A stretch of 64,000 nt of DNA from Chlorocebus sabaeus (taxonomy: Eukaryota > Chordata > Mammalia > Primates > Cercopithecidae), in NCBI RefSeq assembly GCF_047675955.1, contig NC_132919.1, forward strand, positions 71,191,316 to 71,255,315, written 5' to 3'. Below are positions 1 through 10,500 of this stretch, one piece after another; position 1 is the first letter of the stretch; each line of letters begins with the position of its first letter. Made by a program: the position numbers and the translations under genes. The notes below the pieces were generated by a model. The model ran no database searches. It worked only from the letters and a program-made list of their open reading frames with translations, and was not told where the DNA came from.

Positions 1-188
1 CGCAGGGTCACACCAACAGACAGGCGTGGAACCTGGGCAGAGCAAGGAGATACTGCCCCACTGGGCACTAAAGACAGCCTTGGCCTCAGGGACCCTGGAT
101 TCTACCCCTATGGGCCAAATGGCCAGAGAGCATCTGGAGCTGGATCTGCTATCTTCCTGGGGGATAAAAGTCAAGAAGATCTTCCAGA

Positions 189-328
189 TCTTCACTTGTG
201 GAGCCTATTTTCCAGGGCAATTTAATTCCACATGGTTTGTTCTCCGCTCTGCAGAAGCCTCGGAGTTCTGTGCCAGGAACTGAGCTGGGAAACTCAGCTG
301 AGGAAACCACGGGAATCTCATTTGAAGA
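189..328 (+). repeat. Inverted repeat, left arm (140 bp)
   Basis: Matches the reverse complement of 1515-1654 with about 11 mismatches and no gap over 140 bp (about 92%). The match ends abruptly on both sides. It is not Alu, MIR, L1 or L2 as far as I can tell. Confidence 0.85.
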
Positions 329-589
329 TTCAAATGGAAAAGCAGCTTCTCCTCTCCGAGCCTCAATTTCCCCATTTATAAAATGGTAACTCGTACCCAA
401 GTCCATTCCAGCTCAAAAATACTATGATTCTTTTCTTCACTAGGAGGAGTTTTAAGGGGAAGAAACTATCATTTCAACTGTGATCTCACCAAGGAACAAG
501 TCTGAGGACTGAGTCGGGGGCCAGTAGCATGGTGTGGAGCACTCAGCATTTGGGGATGACCACCCCCTGCCCAGCCTCTGCCCTGGTAC

Positions 590-1050
590 CAGTTACTCTA
601 GGGGAGTCCCCTTCTCCTTTCTTGGTTTCCTTGTCTGTAAAAGAGAATGATGCCAGCCACACCAGAGGGGGAGAAATGCAATGTATTATATAAAGTGCCT
701 GGAGCTGGCCGGGTGCGGTGGCTCACGCCTGTAATCCCAGCACTTTGAGAGGCCGAGGCGGGTGGATTATGAGGTCAGGAGATCAAGGCCATCCTGGCTA
801 GCACAGTGAAACCCTGTCTCTACTAAAAATACAAAAAAATTAGCCAGGCGTGGTGGCGGGCGCCTGTAGTCCCAGCTACTTGGGAGGCTGAGGCAGGAGA
901 ATGGCGCAAACCCAGGAGGCGGAGCTTGCAGTGACCCCAGATGGCGCCACTGCACTCCAGCCAGGGTGACAGAGCAAGACTCTGTCTCAAAAAAAAAAAA
1001 AAAGTGCCTGGAGCAGTCCTTGACCCATAGCTGATGTCATTATCATAGTT
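590..1050 (+). repeat. MIR remnant split by AluY
   Basis: MIR-like text (TTTCCTTGTCTGTAAAA at 625, then GTGCCTGGAGCAGTCC) is interrupted by the Alu at 706-1000. Confidence 0.5.
706..1000 (+). mobile_element. AluY, full length
   Basis: Complete dimeric Alu with poly(A), flanked by the perfect 14-bp duplication AAAGTGCCTGGAGC (692-705 and 1001-1014). Confidence 0.95.
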
Positions 1051-2140
1051 TCCTTTGCCTGGGTAACAAGTGCTAGGTGCCTCCCCAGCTCAGGCTGCAG
1101 AGCCTGGAGACCAGAACGTTCTACTCTCACTCACCGCCTCCGTCCACCCCCATCCGTGGCTTCCCTCCCTGTCAAGCTCAGCTCCTTGCCTGAGTTGGTC
1201 CAAAGGCCAGAGTGGCCAGGTGAGCGTGGTTAGCCACAGGCGTGACCATCCAAGATCCCATGACCAGAGTGGTGAGCCTGAATCCACACCCAGGCCTGGA
1301 GACCAAGTCCAGTGCTTTTGTCACAAAACAGCAGACCCCCATGCAATGCAGGCCCAAGGGCTCACTGCCTACTCGCTGTCCAGCCATCTCCCTCTGTCCC
1401 CAGGTGACCCCATTGCATTCCTGTGGTTTGGGGTTTGCTGGTGCGGCGGCGGCAACTGAAGTCTTGGCACCCTCCCACCAGTGAGTGGGGAGGGGGCTCC
1501 AGGGGCCAAATTCCTCTTCAAATGAGATTCCCGTGGTTTCCTCAGCTGAGTTCGTCAGCTCGGTTCCTGGCATAGAACTCCGAGGCGTCTGCAGAGCAGA
1601 GAACAAACAATGTGGAATTAAATTTCCCTGGAAAATAGGCTTCGCAAGTGAAGAGCTAAGCATCTCTTTGGGCGTGGGTCTGATTGCTCTGCCCTGTGCC
1701 AGGATGGACTCCCTCCGCCCTCCAGGCACGGCGGTTGAGCAAGTCCAACTCCTTCCCCCACCCACCACCTCTCCCCACTGTGGGACCTCAAAGCTGTCAC
1801 CAGAGACGGGCTTTGGCTTTTCCCAGACTCTGTTGGGGCACCCTGACCAGAGACAGACAGCTGGGAGCCCCGAAATAGGAGCGTCCTCCTGGGATGGGGT
1901 CACATCAGCTCCGGCTCTGTCTGATGTTGCCGCCACCGCCAGGCAGGATTCAGGATCAGGTTTCAAAGACTAGGGGACATGGTGAGACAGGCTGTCTTCC
2001 TGGGTCCCCAAGCCTCAGCAGCATATTCTAAAGTCACAAACCCCAAGAGGCATGGAGGAGAAAAGGACAAAGAGGTAAAGTCGCCAGCTGACCTCCCCCA
2101 AGCCCCAGCCCAATACCATCTTAGATCCTGGCAGGAAAGT
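1020..2140. other. Unique GC-rich sequence, no gene recognised
   Basis: Apart from the right arm of the inverted repeat I see no repeat or exon. Long open frames on both strands here (for example 1178-1966 on -) look like GC-driven chance frames. Confidence 0.5.
1515..1654 (-). repeat. Inverted repeat, right arm (140 bp)
   Basis: Partner of 189-328 in the opposite orientation, separated by 1186 bp that include an AluY. Both arms stay open in two reading frames, which may be chance over so short a length. Confidence 0.85.
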
Positions 2141-2530
2141 CCCCTGGACATATGGTTTATCCGTGCAAAGGAATGTTATTCTGCCATAAAAAGGAATGAG
2201 CTACTGAAATGTGTTCCAGCATGGAGGAACCTGAAATCATTATGCTAAGTGAAAAAATCCAGACACAAAAGGCTGCGTAGTGTATGATTCCATTTATATC
2301 AAATATCCAGAATAGGTAAAGCCATAAAGACAGAACGCAGATTAGTGGTTGCCAGAGCCTGGAGGAGAGGGAGATGGGAGTGACTGCTTAAAGGGTATAG
2401 AGTTTCCTTTTGGGGCTATAAAAATGTTCTGGACCGAAATAGAGGTGGTGGTTGCACAACACTGTGAATGTATTAAATTCACAATGGTAAATTTGATGTC
2501 ATACGTATTTTACTACAATAAAAGGATAAA
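2140..2530 (+). mobile_element. L1M-type LINE 3' end
   Basis: Contains the characteristic old L1 3' text (ATGCTAAGTGAAAAAATCC, GTGTATGATTCCATTTATAT, AGATTAGTGGTTGCCAG). 5'-truncated and inactive. Confidence 0.8.
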
Positions 2531-3060
2531 ATGAAAGGTCCCTGGCTTGGGTCCCCGGCTGTAGAGGAATTCTGCTTTGGCCACCCCCACGGAATGAAGC
2601 GTCTGTGGGTCTGCGTGGATGTACCCACCAGAACCACAGCCCTCCCTTCTAGACCATGCGTTCCCCATGGAAGACCATGGTATTCCTGCCCATACAGCCC
2701 TGAAACTCTTCTCCAGGTTAATTTCTCAAAGCCAAGTCACACCCAGGGCCCAAGGGACAGCTGTTTGAAGGAGAGTGGTTAGAATTTGGCTTCTCCTGGC
2801 TCTTCTGTCCCCCCTGCTTCTGGTGCAGGATGAAGCCAGGAATGAGAAGATGAGAAGTCCCAGCGAGGGACTGGGATCCAGGGGCCAGCCCTCCCCAGGC
2901 AGCTACCTCCTGGCACAGAACTCCTAGTTGTCAGAGAATTATGAATTTGACCCTGGCCTTCCCAGTCATTATTAAAAAAAATCAAGGTAGATGGATAGAA
3001 CATATTTTATTAACAGTGTGTAAGCTTGACTTATGGCTTTTGAATATTCAGACTTATGGT
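2530..3060. other. Unique sequence, nothing recognised
   Basis: No exon, repeat or regulatory element I can name. Confidence 0.4.
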
Positions 3061-3069
3061 ATGTATTCC

Positions 3070-3470
3070 TCTTCTACTTCTGTGTAAAAAATGACCACAG
3101 ATTTAGTGGCTAAAAACAACACCCATTTATTAACTCACAGTTAACACGTGGCTCCAGGGATGCGGTGTGCAAAGGGCTGCCCCACGCCATCAGTGACAAC
3201 ACGCCAAGCAGCAGAAGGGAAGACAAGGGTGGGCATGCCGCGGTGGGGCCAGGGGGGTGTGTGAGCACAGCGTGTCCTCTTACTCAGCCGCCAGGCTCAG
3301 CAGGAGGCTTCACTCATCCCATGAGCTCACCTTGGGCCTAGGGCCATGCAGGATCGCACACGAGCTGGCCGGGGATGCCCTTCTCCCGGCCAGTGCCTGG
3401 ACAGACGGTCCAGCAACTTGGGTCATTGCTGCACAGGTACTGATGCCACCAAGAGCAGCCCGCACTTCCC
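3070..3470 (-). mobile_element. Probable old MaLR (MLT1-like) LTR remnant
   Basis: TTTAGTGGCTAAAAACAACA and CCATTTATTAACTCACAG resemble the reverse complement of MLT1-type LTR 3' ends. The rest is too diverged to assign. Confidence 0.4.
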
Positions 3471-3949
3471 CTCCTCCGAGGACAGTGAGAGGCCCAGGAG
3501 GACAAGCCCAAGGATGGCAGTGCCCAACCCCCAGCCTATCTGTTTTTGGGCACAGAAGGCTGATTTTCCTTTCAGATCTGAGGTGTAAAAATCAACAAAT
3601 TATGTCCCAAAGCCAAGTACAAATTCCTCGGTTCTGAGAGGCCCACAAAACTTACCCCTGGTCACGGTACTCTAGACTTGGTCTGAGAGGCCTGGCTCTG
3701 ATGTGAGGAAGGAAGGGAGTGGGAAAAGAAGGGGGCATTCTAATCAGAAGCATGTCCACACCTGCTCTGGGGCTTACCCGGTGCTGTTCCCCAGAGAGCA
3801 CAGAGCAGAGCAGATGTTGAGGTTCCGGCCCTGAGTGCAGGGAGACAGGTATTCCTAGGGCCACAGGACCCTATGCAGGGGTGGGGCTTGCACAGGCTAC
3901 CCTGCATCACCTCCACATCCACACTGTCAGGGTCCAGGGAGGATTGTGG

Positions 3950-4090
3950 AAGGCAAGGACCTGAGTTTCAGTCTGGCATTATCACTCCATTAGCAATAGG
4001 TCCTGTAGGCAACCCCCACACTAAGCCTCAGCTCACCCGTCAGTCCAATGAGGTAGGACATACATACCCCAAAGGTACCACAGAATGTAG
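3950..4090 (+). repeat. MIR remnant
   Basis: MIR-like core (GAGTTTCAGTCTGGCATTAT ... TAGGCAAC ... AAGCCTCAGCTCACCCGTC), weakly conserved. Confidence 0.45.
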
Positions 4091-4142
4091 AAAGAAAATT
4101 TTAGAATTCATATACATGTATTTGTATCTAAAAGTAAGAAAG

Positions 4143-4300
4143 ACGGAGGGTACAGAGGCTCATGCCTGTGATCCCAACACTTTGGCAGGCCAAGGCAAGA
4201 GGATTGCTTGAGTCCAGGAGTTCAAGACCAGCCTGGGCACCATAGTGAGACCCCCATCTCTACAAAAATTTATAAAAGGAATAAATTTTTTTTTTTTTTA
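4143..4300 (+). mobile_element. Alu left monomer (FLAM-like)
   Basis: A single Alu arm from a diverged GGTACAGAGGCTCATGCC start to CTCTACAAAAATTTATAAAA, directly followed by a second Alu. Confidence 0.75.
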
Positions 4301-4311
4301 AGAAAGAAAGA

Positions 4312-4589
4312 GGCTGGGCACGGTGGCTCAAGCCTGTAATCCCAGCACTTTGGGAGGCTGAGGAGGGCAGATCACCTGAGGTCAGGAATTCGGGACCAGA
4401 TTGACCAACATGGTGAAACCACATCTCTACTAAAAAATACAAAAATTAGCCAGGCATGGTGGCAGGTGCCTGTAATCCCAGCTACTCAGGAAGCTGAGGC
4501 AGGGAGAATTCCTTGAACCTGGGAGCTGGAGGTTGCAGTGAGCCAAGATCACTCCAATACACTCCAGCCTGGGCAACAGAGTGAGACTC
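4312..4589 (+). mobile_element. Alu (S type) with GGAA tail
   Basis: Full dimer starting GGCTGGGCACGGTGG. Its A-tail has been replaced by a long GGAA microsatellite. Confidence 0.9.
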
Positions 4590-4694
4590 GGAAGGAAGGA
4601 AGGAAGGAAGGAAGGAAGGAAGGAAGGAAGGAAGGAAGGAAGGAAGGAAGGAAGGAAGGAAGGAAGGAAGGAAGGAAAGAAGGAAGGAAGGAAA
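4590..4694 (+). repeat. (GGAA)n microsatellite, about 26 units
   Basis: Almost uninterrupted GGAA array with one GGAAAGAA break near 4676. Grown from the Alu tail. Each unit contains the ETS-family core GGAA. Confidence 0.98.
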
Positions 4695-4929
4695 AATTCA
4701 AGTCAACTAATATTTAACATACAGATTGACCCAGGCACCCTCACTCAGTCCGTTTGTCGGCCAATTGTGTCTCCTGAATTAGTCACTCCATCAGGCAGAG
4801 AACTTGAGGGCCATACTCTCACTCTGTTGCTCACTTTCAATGTATTATGACATATTGATGTCTGCATATGCCCAGTTTATACTGCCTGATTCAAACTAAA
4901 TTAGCCTTCCTTCAAAAAAAAAAAAAAAG

Positions 4930-5700
4930 GATAAATGACATAAAAAGATTTCTGCAAAGAAACATCAAGAAAATAGCAGAAGATCGCCTCATCTGCCATC
5001 TCACAAAGGAAGAACAAGTATTGCCTATTGAGTGCTACAGTGGAGATTTCCAAAAATGAAATCTCTTTTCATCAGGATAAAGGTGAAGTTCAGCCAAGTT
5101 ATCAAGGAAGCAACTGTGGGCGAAGGAAAAGACTATGACAGAGCATTTGAAAATAAGGTCGGAAAGCGTTCCCATTGTTACATGATTTTGTTGCTGAAAA
5201 CCTCATGTGTTCCCAGGATCTTTCATATCTGCCCTTCAAACAACGAACTAAAAAAGAAATGTTTAATTTGCTTAAAAATCTTCTAAATGAAGAGTTTGAG
5301 TGGGTTTAAAATCCATTTGCTGAAAGTATTAAAATGCAACATATTCCAATTTCTTTGCAAGAACAACTGATTGACATGAGAGAAGATGGAAATTTGCAAG
5401 CCAATTTTGAACAAAACCTTTGCATAATTGGTGGATGAAATTGAAAATTGAAAATTAATGTCATGATTTAATGAGCTGAGCCCACAATGCACCCCGTCCG
5501 TCTGGATCTAGGTATCTTCGTGAGGCCTTCTTTTCAGCTGTGACAACCATTAAAACTGAATATTGAAATAAACTGAATTTAGAATGAGATATTCAAATCA
5601 CTGTTCCACAAAGTGTTTTCAGATTTCACAAACCAGGATTTTCAAAAATAAACAAGCATATTCAATCATGTTGCTCTCATTGTGAGAACAAAAGGGTTTT
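4930..5700 (+). pseudogene. hAT (Charlie-like) transposase relic
   Basis: Conceptual translation of the + strand, with stops and frame changes, gives pieces typical of the C-terminal half of hAT/Charlie-type transposases: EFEWV-stop-NPFAES near 5290-5325, PISLQEQLIDM near 5350-5380, then EAFFSAVTTIKTEY, stop, NKLNLE near 5522-5580, which resembles the hAT dimerisation segment. At least four in-frame stops mean it is dead. The N-terminal part and the exact family are not resolved. It could equally be a processed copy of a domesticated ZBED-type gene. Confidence 0.65.
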
Positions 5701-5756
5701 TATTAAATGAAATGCCATAAAATTGCCTTTAAATGTATCATCAAAAAAGATTCAAT

Positions 5757-5934
5757 GTATTTTTCTTCATTTTTATTTATAATTATAGAATGCATATAAT
5801 AGATACAGTTTATACATATATGTATAATGAGCATAACATATTTTATAATGTACATATATTTTTATAATGTAAATACTAATATATTTATGTATACATAGTT
5901 CATGTATATAATTTGTAAAGTTCCATATACATAA
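5757..5934. repeat. AT-rich low-complexity tract
   Basis: Dominated by TATA/ATGTA words (TATACATATATGTATAATG and similar). No gene. Confidence 0.8.
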
Positions 5935-6232
5935 TTTTTTTGTTTTTTTTGAGATGGAGTCTCACTCTGTCATCCAGACTGGAGTGCAGTGGCATGATCT
6001 TGGCTCACTGCAACCTCCACCTCCTGGGTTCAAGTGATCCTCCTGCCTCAATCTCCCAAGTAGCTGGGATTACAAACGTGCACCACCACATCCAGTTAAT
6101 TCTTATATTTTTAGTACAAATGGGGTTTCACCATATTGGCCAGGGTGCTCTTGAACTCCTGACCTAAGTGATCCACCCACCTCAGTCTCCCAAAGTGCTG
6201 GGATTACAGGCATGAGCCACCAACACCCGGCC
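5935..6232 (-). mobile_element. Alu
   Basis: Antisense full-length Alu from its poly(T) to CACCCGGCC. Confidence 0.93.
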
Positions 6233-6499
6233 TATATATCTGTAATTTATAAACAAATAGTTATTGGGGTGCCTGCTCAACATTTTTTACCGATGGGATG
6301 CGTGAACAACAGAGTTTGAGTCTGAGGATGCAGCAGTACCTGAGGGGCTCTCCAGTCTGGGGTTGGAGAATGCATAGGGCCACTTGACCTGGATGTGAGC
6401 CTTCATAATAAAGATGTTCCCGAATTGGGCTTCACCTGCCCTGCAGAGGCAAGCTATTGACTAGAGCTTCGGGCATGTGGGTGTTATTGTTCTTATTAT

Positions 6500-6793
6500 T
6501 ATTTTGAAATAGGGTCTCAGTCTGTCACCCAGGCTGGAATGCAGTGGCACCATCATGGCTCACTGCAGCCTCAGCCTACCTGGGCTCAGGAGATCCTCCC
6601 ACCTCAGCCTCCCAAGTAGCTAGGACTACAGATAGGCACCATCACTCCCAGCTAATTTTTGTTTTCCTTTTTTAAAGAGATACGAGGGTTTCACCATGTT
6701 GCCCAGGCTGGTCTTAAACTCCTGAGGCTGAGATCCATCTGCCTCGGCCTCCCCAAGTATTGGAATTACAGGCGTGAGCCACTGCGCCCGGCC
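6500..6793 (-). mobile_element. Alu (J/S type)
   Basis: Antisense Alu starting TTATTATTATTTTGAAATAG and ending GCGCCCGGCC. Confidence 0.92.
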
Positions 6794-6799
6794 AGGCAT

Positions 6800-7717
6800 G
6801 TGCATGTTATAGCTAGGGGGTCAGAGGTCCAAAAGCGTAAGACCTGAGAGCAGCCTCATTGGGAAGACCATCATCTCCTCCCCTGGAAAAAGAAGGACCT
6901 CTCTCTCCACTGCTCCTCACCCCTCCTACGCAACAAGAGAAGGGAAACTTTCCTCCCACTCAGAGGGAATTCAGAGGCCCTAAAAGGGTAACTCTCTTTC
7001 CTGGAGTATCACAGCAAACTGGCAATGGAGACTAAGTGTGAATTCAGATACCCGGAGTGCCAGTGCTGAGCTTTTACCTGCTCTGTTCTCTCTTGATCCC
7101 GAGCCCGGTTTTTGGTTACCAAAATTCTCACTATCGTCTCTACTGTCAAGTCCTCCCTGCTATTCATTTTAGATTTGCATGTGGCAAATAAAGCCTAGAA
7201 TGCTCAGGAGTCTAAATACTCAAAGTCAATTATCTGCCCCATTGAAGCAAAGAACATCTCTCTCCAATCTTTTGGGTCTGTCTTAACCCCACAGAAGAGG
7301 GACTCCCAGAGAAAAGTGAAGTCTGCACCTCTGCTACCTTCTCAGGGGACTCAGCACCTCCCTGAAGCAACAGGACCTCCCTAAGTCACACATTTGTTCA
7401 TGTCACTCCCTCCCTGACCTTGACCTGCTTAAAGGCTCCCTCTGTATCTCCACCGCCCACCACAGAAAATTCCCACTGCTCAGGCCAGTCTACACCCTGG
7501 CCCCACCCATTTGCATCAGTCACCTGCAGGAAACCGAAGCCACACTAGCTGGTGTAAGCAGAGAGGAATTTCATGCAGTATTCTGTCCTTAGAAAACGAT
7601 CAAGAGGGCCAGAGGAGCAAGCTGCACTGCAGGAATAGCTCCCAGAAGACAGGGGCCGAGCAATCCACCTGGGAGTCTTGCCCTCTGGTCCCAGCAGGAG
7701 AGTAAGGAATCAGGAGT
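6800..7717. other. Non-Alu sequence without recognised gene
   Basis: Includes a possible L2-like stretch near 7380-7510 (CACTCCCTCCCTGACCTTGACCTGC). Otherwise nothing recognised. Confidence 0.4.
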
Positions 7718-8027
7718 GGCCAGGCACAGTGGCCCACAACTGTAATGATCCCAGCACTTTGGGAGGCCAAGGCAGACGATCACTTGAGGTCAGGAGTTCC
7801 AGCCTGGCAACATGACGAAACCTGTCTCTACTAAAAATACAAAAAAAAAAAAAAAAAAAAAGCCAGGCATGGTGGCGGACAGCCGTAGTCCCGCTACTCG
7901 GGAGGCTGAGGCAGGAGAATCGCTTGAACACAGGAGGTGGAGGTTACAGTGTGAGCTGAGATCGCACCACTGCACTCCAGCCTGGGCAACAAAGTAAGAC
8001 TCCATCTCAGGAAAAAAAAAAAAAAAA
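7718..8027 (+). mobile_element. Alu
   Basis: Full-length Alu with poly(A) in both linker and tail, flanked by GAATCAGGAG duplications. Confidence 0.93.
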
Positions 8028-8173
8028 GAATCAGGAGCCGCTCAGGGTCCGTGGGCTTCAAGAACCATCATCATAACTGATTCAGGAAGTTGTTTCGGCA
8101 ACAACCTCTTGATGCCCACAAAGCTGAACACTGGATGTTAGAAAGCAGCTGCTGAAAAAAGTGCCCAGCGTTG

Positions 8174-8477
8174 AGCTGGGCACGGCAGCTCAGGCCTGTA
8201 ATCCCAGCAACTCAGGAGGCTGAGGTGGGAGGATCAGTTGAGGCCAAGAGTTTGAAACCAACCTGCACAACATAGTGAGACTTCCATCTCTACAAAAAAA
8301 TTAAAAGCTTAGCTGGGTGTGGTGGCATGTGCCTATAGTCCCAGCTACTCAGGAAGCTGAAGTAAGAGGATTGCTTGAGCCTGGGAGTTCGAGGCTGCAG
8401 TGAGCCATGATGGTACCACTGCACTTCAGCCTGAGAAACAAAGCAAGACCCTCTCTCAAAATAAAGAAAGAAAATAA
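8174..8477 (+). mobile_element. Alu (J type)
   Basis: Diverged full-length Alu (GAGCTGGGCACGGCAGCTC) with an A-rich tail. Confidence 0.88.
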
Positions 8478-8482
8478 AAGGG

Positions 8483-8745
8483 AGGCAAAGAGAGATTAGA
8501 TAGAAGAGGAGAAGGAGATGTGAAGATGGAGACTGAGACTGGAGTGACGCAGCCACAAGCTCAGGAATTCCAGGACAGCCACCAGAAATTTGAAGAGGCA
8601 AGGAATGGATTCTCCCTTTCAGGGCCCGAAAGGAGCATGGCCCTGTCCAATTTCAGGCTCCAGACTGTGACAGAATAGATGTTTGTTGTTTTAAGGCATC
8701 AGGTTTGTGGTAATTTGTTACAATAGCCTCGGGAAACTAATAAAA
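8483..8745 (+). mobile_element. MLT1-family MaLR LTR remnant
   Basis: The 3' half matches MLT1 text I recognise (CTGTTGTTTTAAG-like TTTGTTGTTTTAAGGCATCA, GTGGTAATTTGTTACA, GGAAACTAATA). Ancient and non-coding. Confidence 0.75.
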
Positions 8746-8860
8746 CACATCTTAAAAAGTGAAAAGAAGCAGAGGAAATTAATTTCAATAATATTTTTAT
8801 TTAACCCAATATCTATAAAACAGCATCATTTCCACACACAATCAATATAAAACATTACTG

Positions 8861-8991
8861 AGCCAGCACGGTGGCTCACACCTGTAATCCCAGCCCTTTG
8901 GGAGGCCAAGGTAGGAGAATAGCTTGAAGCTGGGAGTTTGAGACCAGCCTGGGCAACATAATGTAACTGCATTTCTAAAAAAAAAAAAATT
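8861..8991 (+). mobile_element. Free left Alu monomer (FLAM)
   Basis: A single Alu left arm ending in its own poly(A), with no right arm. Confidence 0.88.
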
Positions 8992-9189
8992 CTCCAATTA
9001 CTATTGAGATATTTCATATAATTTTTCATACTGAGTCTTTAAAATCTGAATTGTATTTTGCACCCACAGCATATCTTTGTTTAGATTAGCCACATTTCAG
9101 GTGCTCAGTATCCACACGCGACTAACGCTGACAGAAGATGGCTCAGCTCCAGCCTTTTGTATGCCTCTTGGTTGCACCAGGCTGCGATC

Positions 9190-9310
9190 TGGGGGCCTTT
9201 CTGTCTATGAGTCATACTCCCCGATGAACAGTGTGCTCCTTGGGGGCAGGAGCCTTGTCCCATTCATCTCTACATCCTAACATCTGAATGCAGGGGCACT
9301 CAATAAGTGG
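9190..9310 (+). repeat. L2 3' fragment, interrupted by the next Alu
   Basis: GTGTGCTCCTTGGGGGCAGG ... CACTCAATAAGTGG resumes after the Alu as AATAAATGCATTTTGAATGA (9647-9666), an L2 3' end. Confidence 0.65.
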
Positions 9311-9361
9311 TTGTTTTTTGTTTGTTTGTTTGTTTGTTTGTTTGTTTGTTTGTTTGTTTGT
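9311..9361 (-). repeat. (TTTG)n tail of the adjacent Alu
   Basis: Twelve or so TTTG units, a degenerated Alu A-tail on the opposite strand. Confidence 0.95.
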
Positions 9362-9645
9362 TTTAGATGGAGTTTCACTCTGACACCCAGGCTGGAGTAC
9401 AGTGGTGTAATCTCGGCTCACTGCAACCTCCACCTCCCGGATTCAGGAGATTCTCCTGCCTCAGTCTCCCGAGTAGCTGGGATTACATGTGCCCACCACC
9501 ATGCCCGGTTAATTTTTGTGGTTTTAGTAGAGACGGGATTTCACCATGTTGGCCAGGCTGGTCTTGAACTCCTGACCTCAGGCGATCTGCCCACCTCAGC
9601 CTCCCAAAGTGCTGGGATTACAGGTGTGAGCCACCACACCCAGCC
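9362..9645 (-). mobile_element. Alu
   Basis: Antisense full-length Alu ending CACCACACCCAGCC. Confidence 0.93.
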
Positions 9646-9869
9646 AAATAAATGCATTTTGAATGAATGAGTAATGTGGGTTCTCTACAAGAAAAAAACT
9701 CAGTCAGAAATTATATTTCTTAGTTTCTTTAACTGATTTTCCCTCTCCCTTAATGAGAGACATGCAGAATACAACAAAATGTAGGTTGGACTTTTTTTTT
9801 TTTTTTTTAATCTACTTGGAATCCCTTCTCTCAGAAGAGTAGATGCAGGACAAGGTGATTCCATCAACT

Positions 9870-10500
9870 AGGGAAATAGTGTATTTTGAGGTTGAAAACA
9901 AATGCTGTGAATAGGTCTATATTTAGCAAAGAAATTGAATTAATGATTAATAACCTTCCAAAACAGAAAGCACCAGGACCAGACAGTTTTACTGGTGAAA
10001 TCTACCAGACATTTGAGGAAGAAATAGGACCACTTCTCTACAACCTCTTTCAGAAGATAGAAGCAGAAGGAACACGTCCCAACTCATTTTATGAGGCCAG
10101 CATTGCTGAAACCAGAGACATTACAAAAGAAAACTATACACCAATATCACTCATGAACACAGATGCAAAAATCCTCAACAAAATGTTAGCAAATTGAACC
10201 CAACAATGTATTAGAAGAATTATACAGACCCACGCATAGTGGTACATGTCTGTAACCCCAGCTACTCCAAAGTATGAAATGAGAAGATCACTTGAGTCCA
10301 GGAGTTTGAGACCAGCCTGGGTAACATAGCAAGACCCCATTTCAAAAAAAAAGAATTATATACCATGACCAGGGGGTTCATCCCAGGTATGCAAGGAGGG
10401 TTCAACATTCAAAAGTCAAGTAATGTAATCTATCACATCCATAGGCTAAAGAAAAAATGTCATATCTACAGATGTATAAAGAAATGCCATTCCATCCAAC
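9870..10500 (+). mobile_element. L1 ORF2 fragment interrupted by an Alu piece
   Basis: The + frame from 9886 encodes NNLPKQKAPGPDSFTGEIYQ, a conserved L1 reverse-transcriptase segment, then loses frame. The L1 text continues after the insertion (GACCAGGGGGTTCATCCCAG, TCAACATTCAAAAGTC). Truncated and inactive. Confidence 0.9.
10225..10350 (+). mobile_element. Partial Alu inserted into L1
   Basis: A short internally shortened Alu with poly(A), flanked by AGAATTATA copies (10214 and 10351 regions), an insertion duplication within the L1. Confidence 0.8.

Noticed and set aside
1178..1966. 262-codon - strand open frame
   Set aside because: No recognised domain. It overlaps an equally long + frame and an inverted repeat, in GC-rich DNA with few stops.
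2900..2930. Third copy of the inverted-repeat arm (CCTGGCACAGAACTCC)
   Set aside because: Only about 16 bp resemble the arm and the flanks do not align.
4581..4850. Open frame with repeating Lys-Glu-Gly-Arg
   Set aside because: Direct translation of the GGAA microsatellite.
9886..10197. 103-codon frame as a host gene
   Set aside because: It is an L1 ORF2 fragment.
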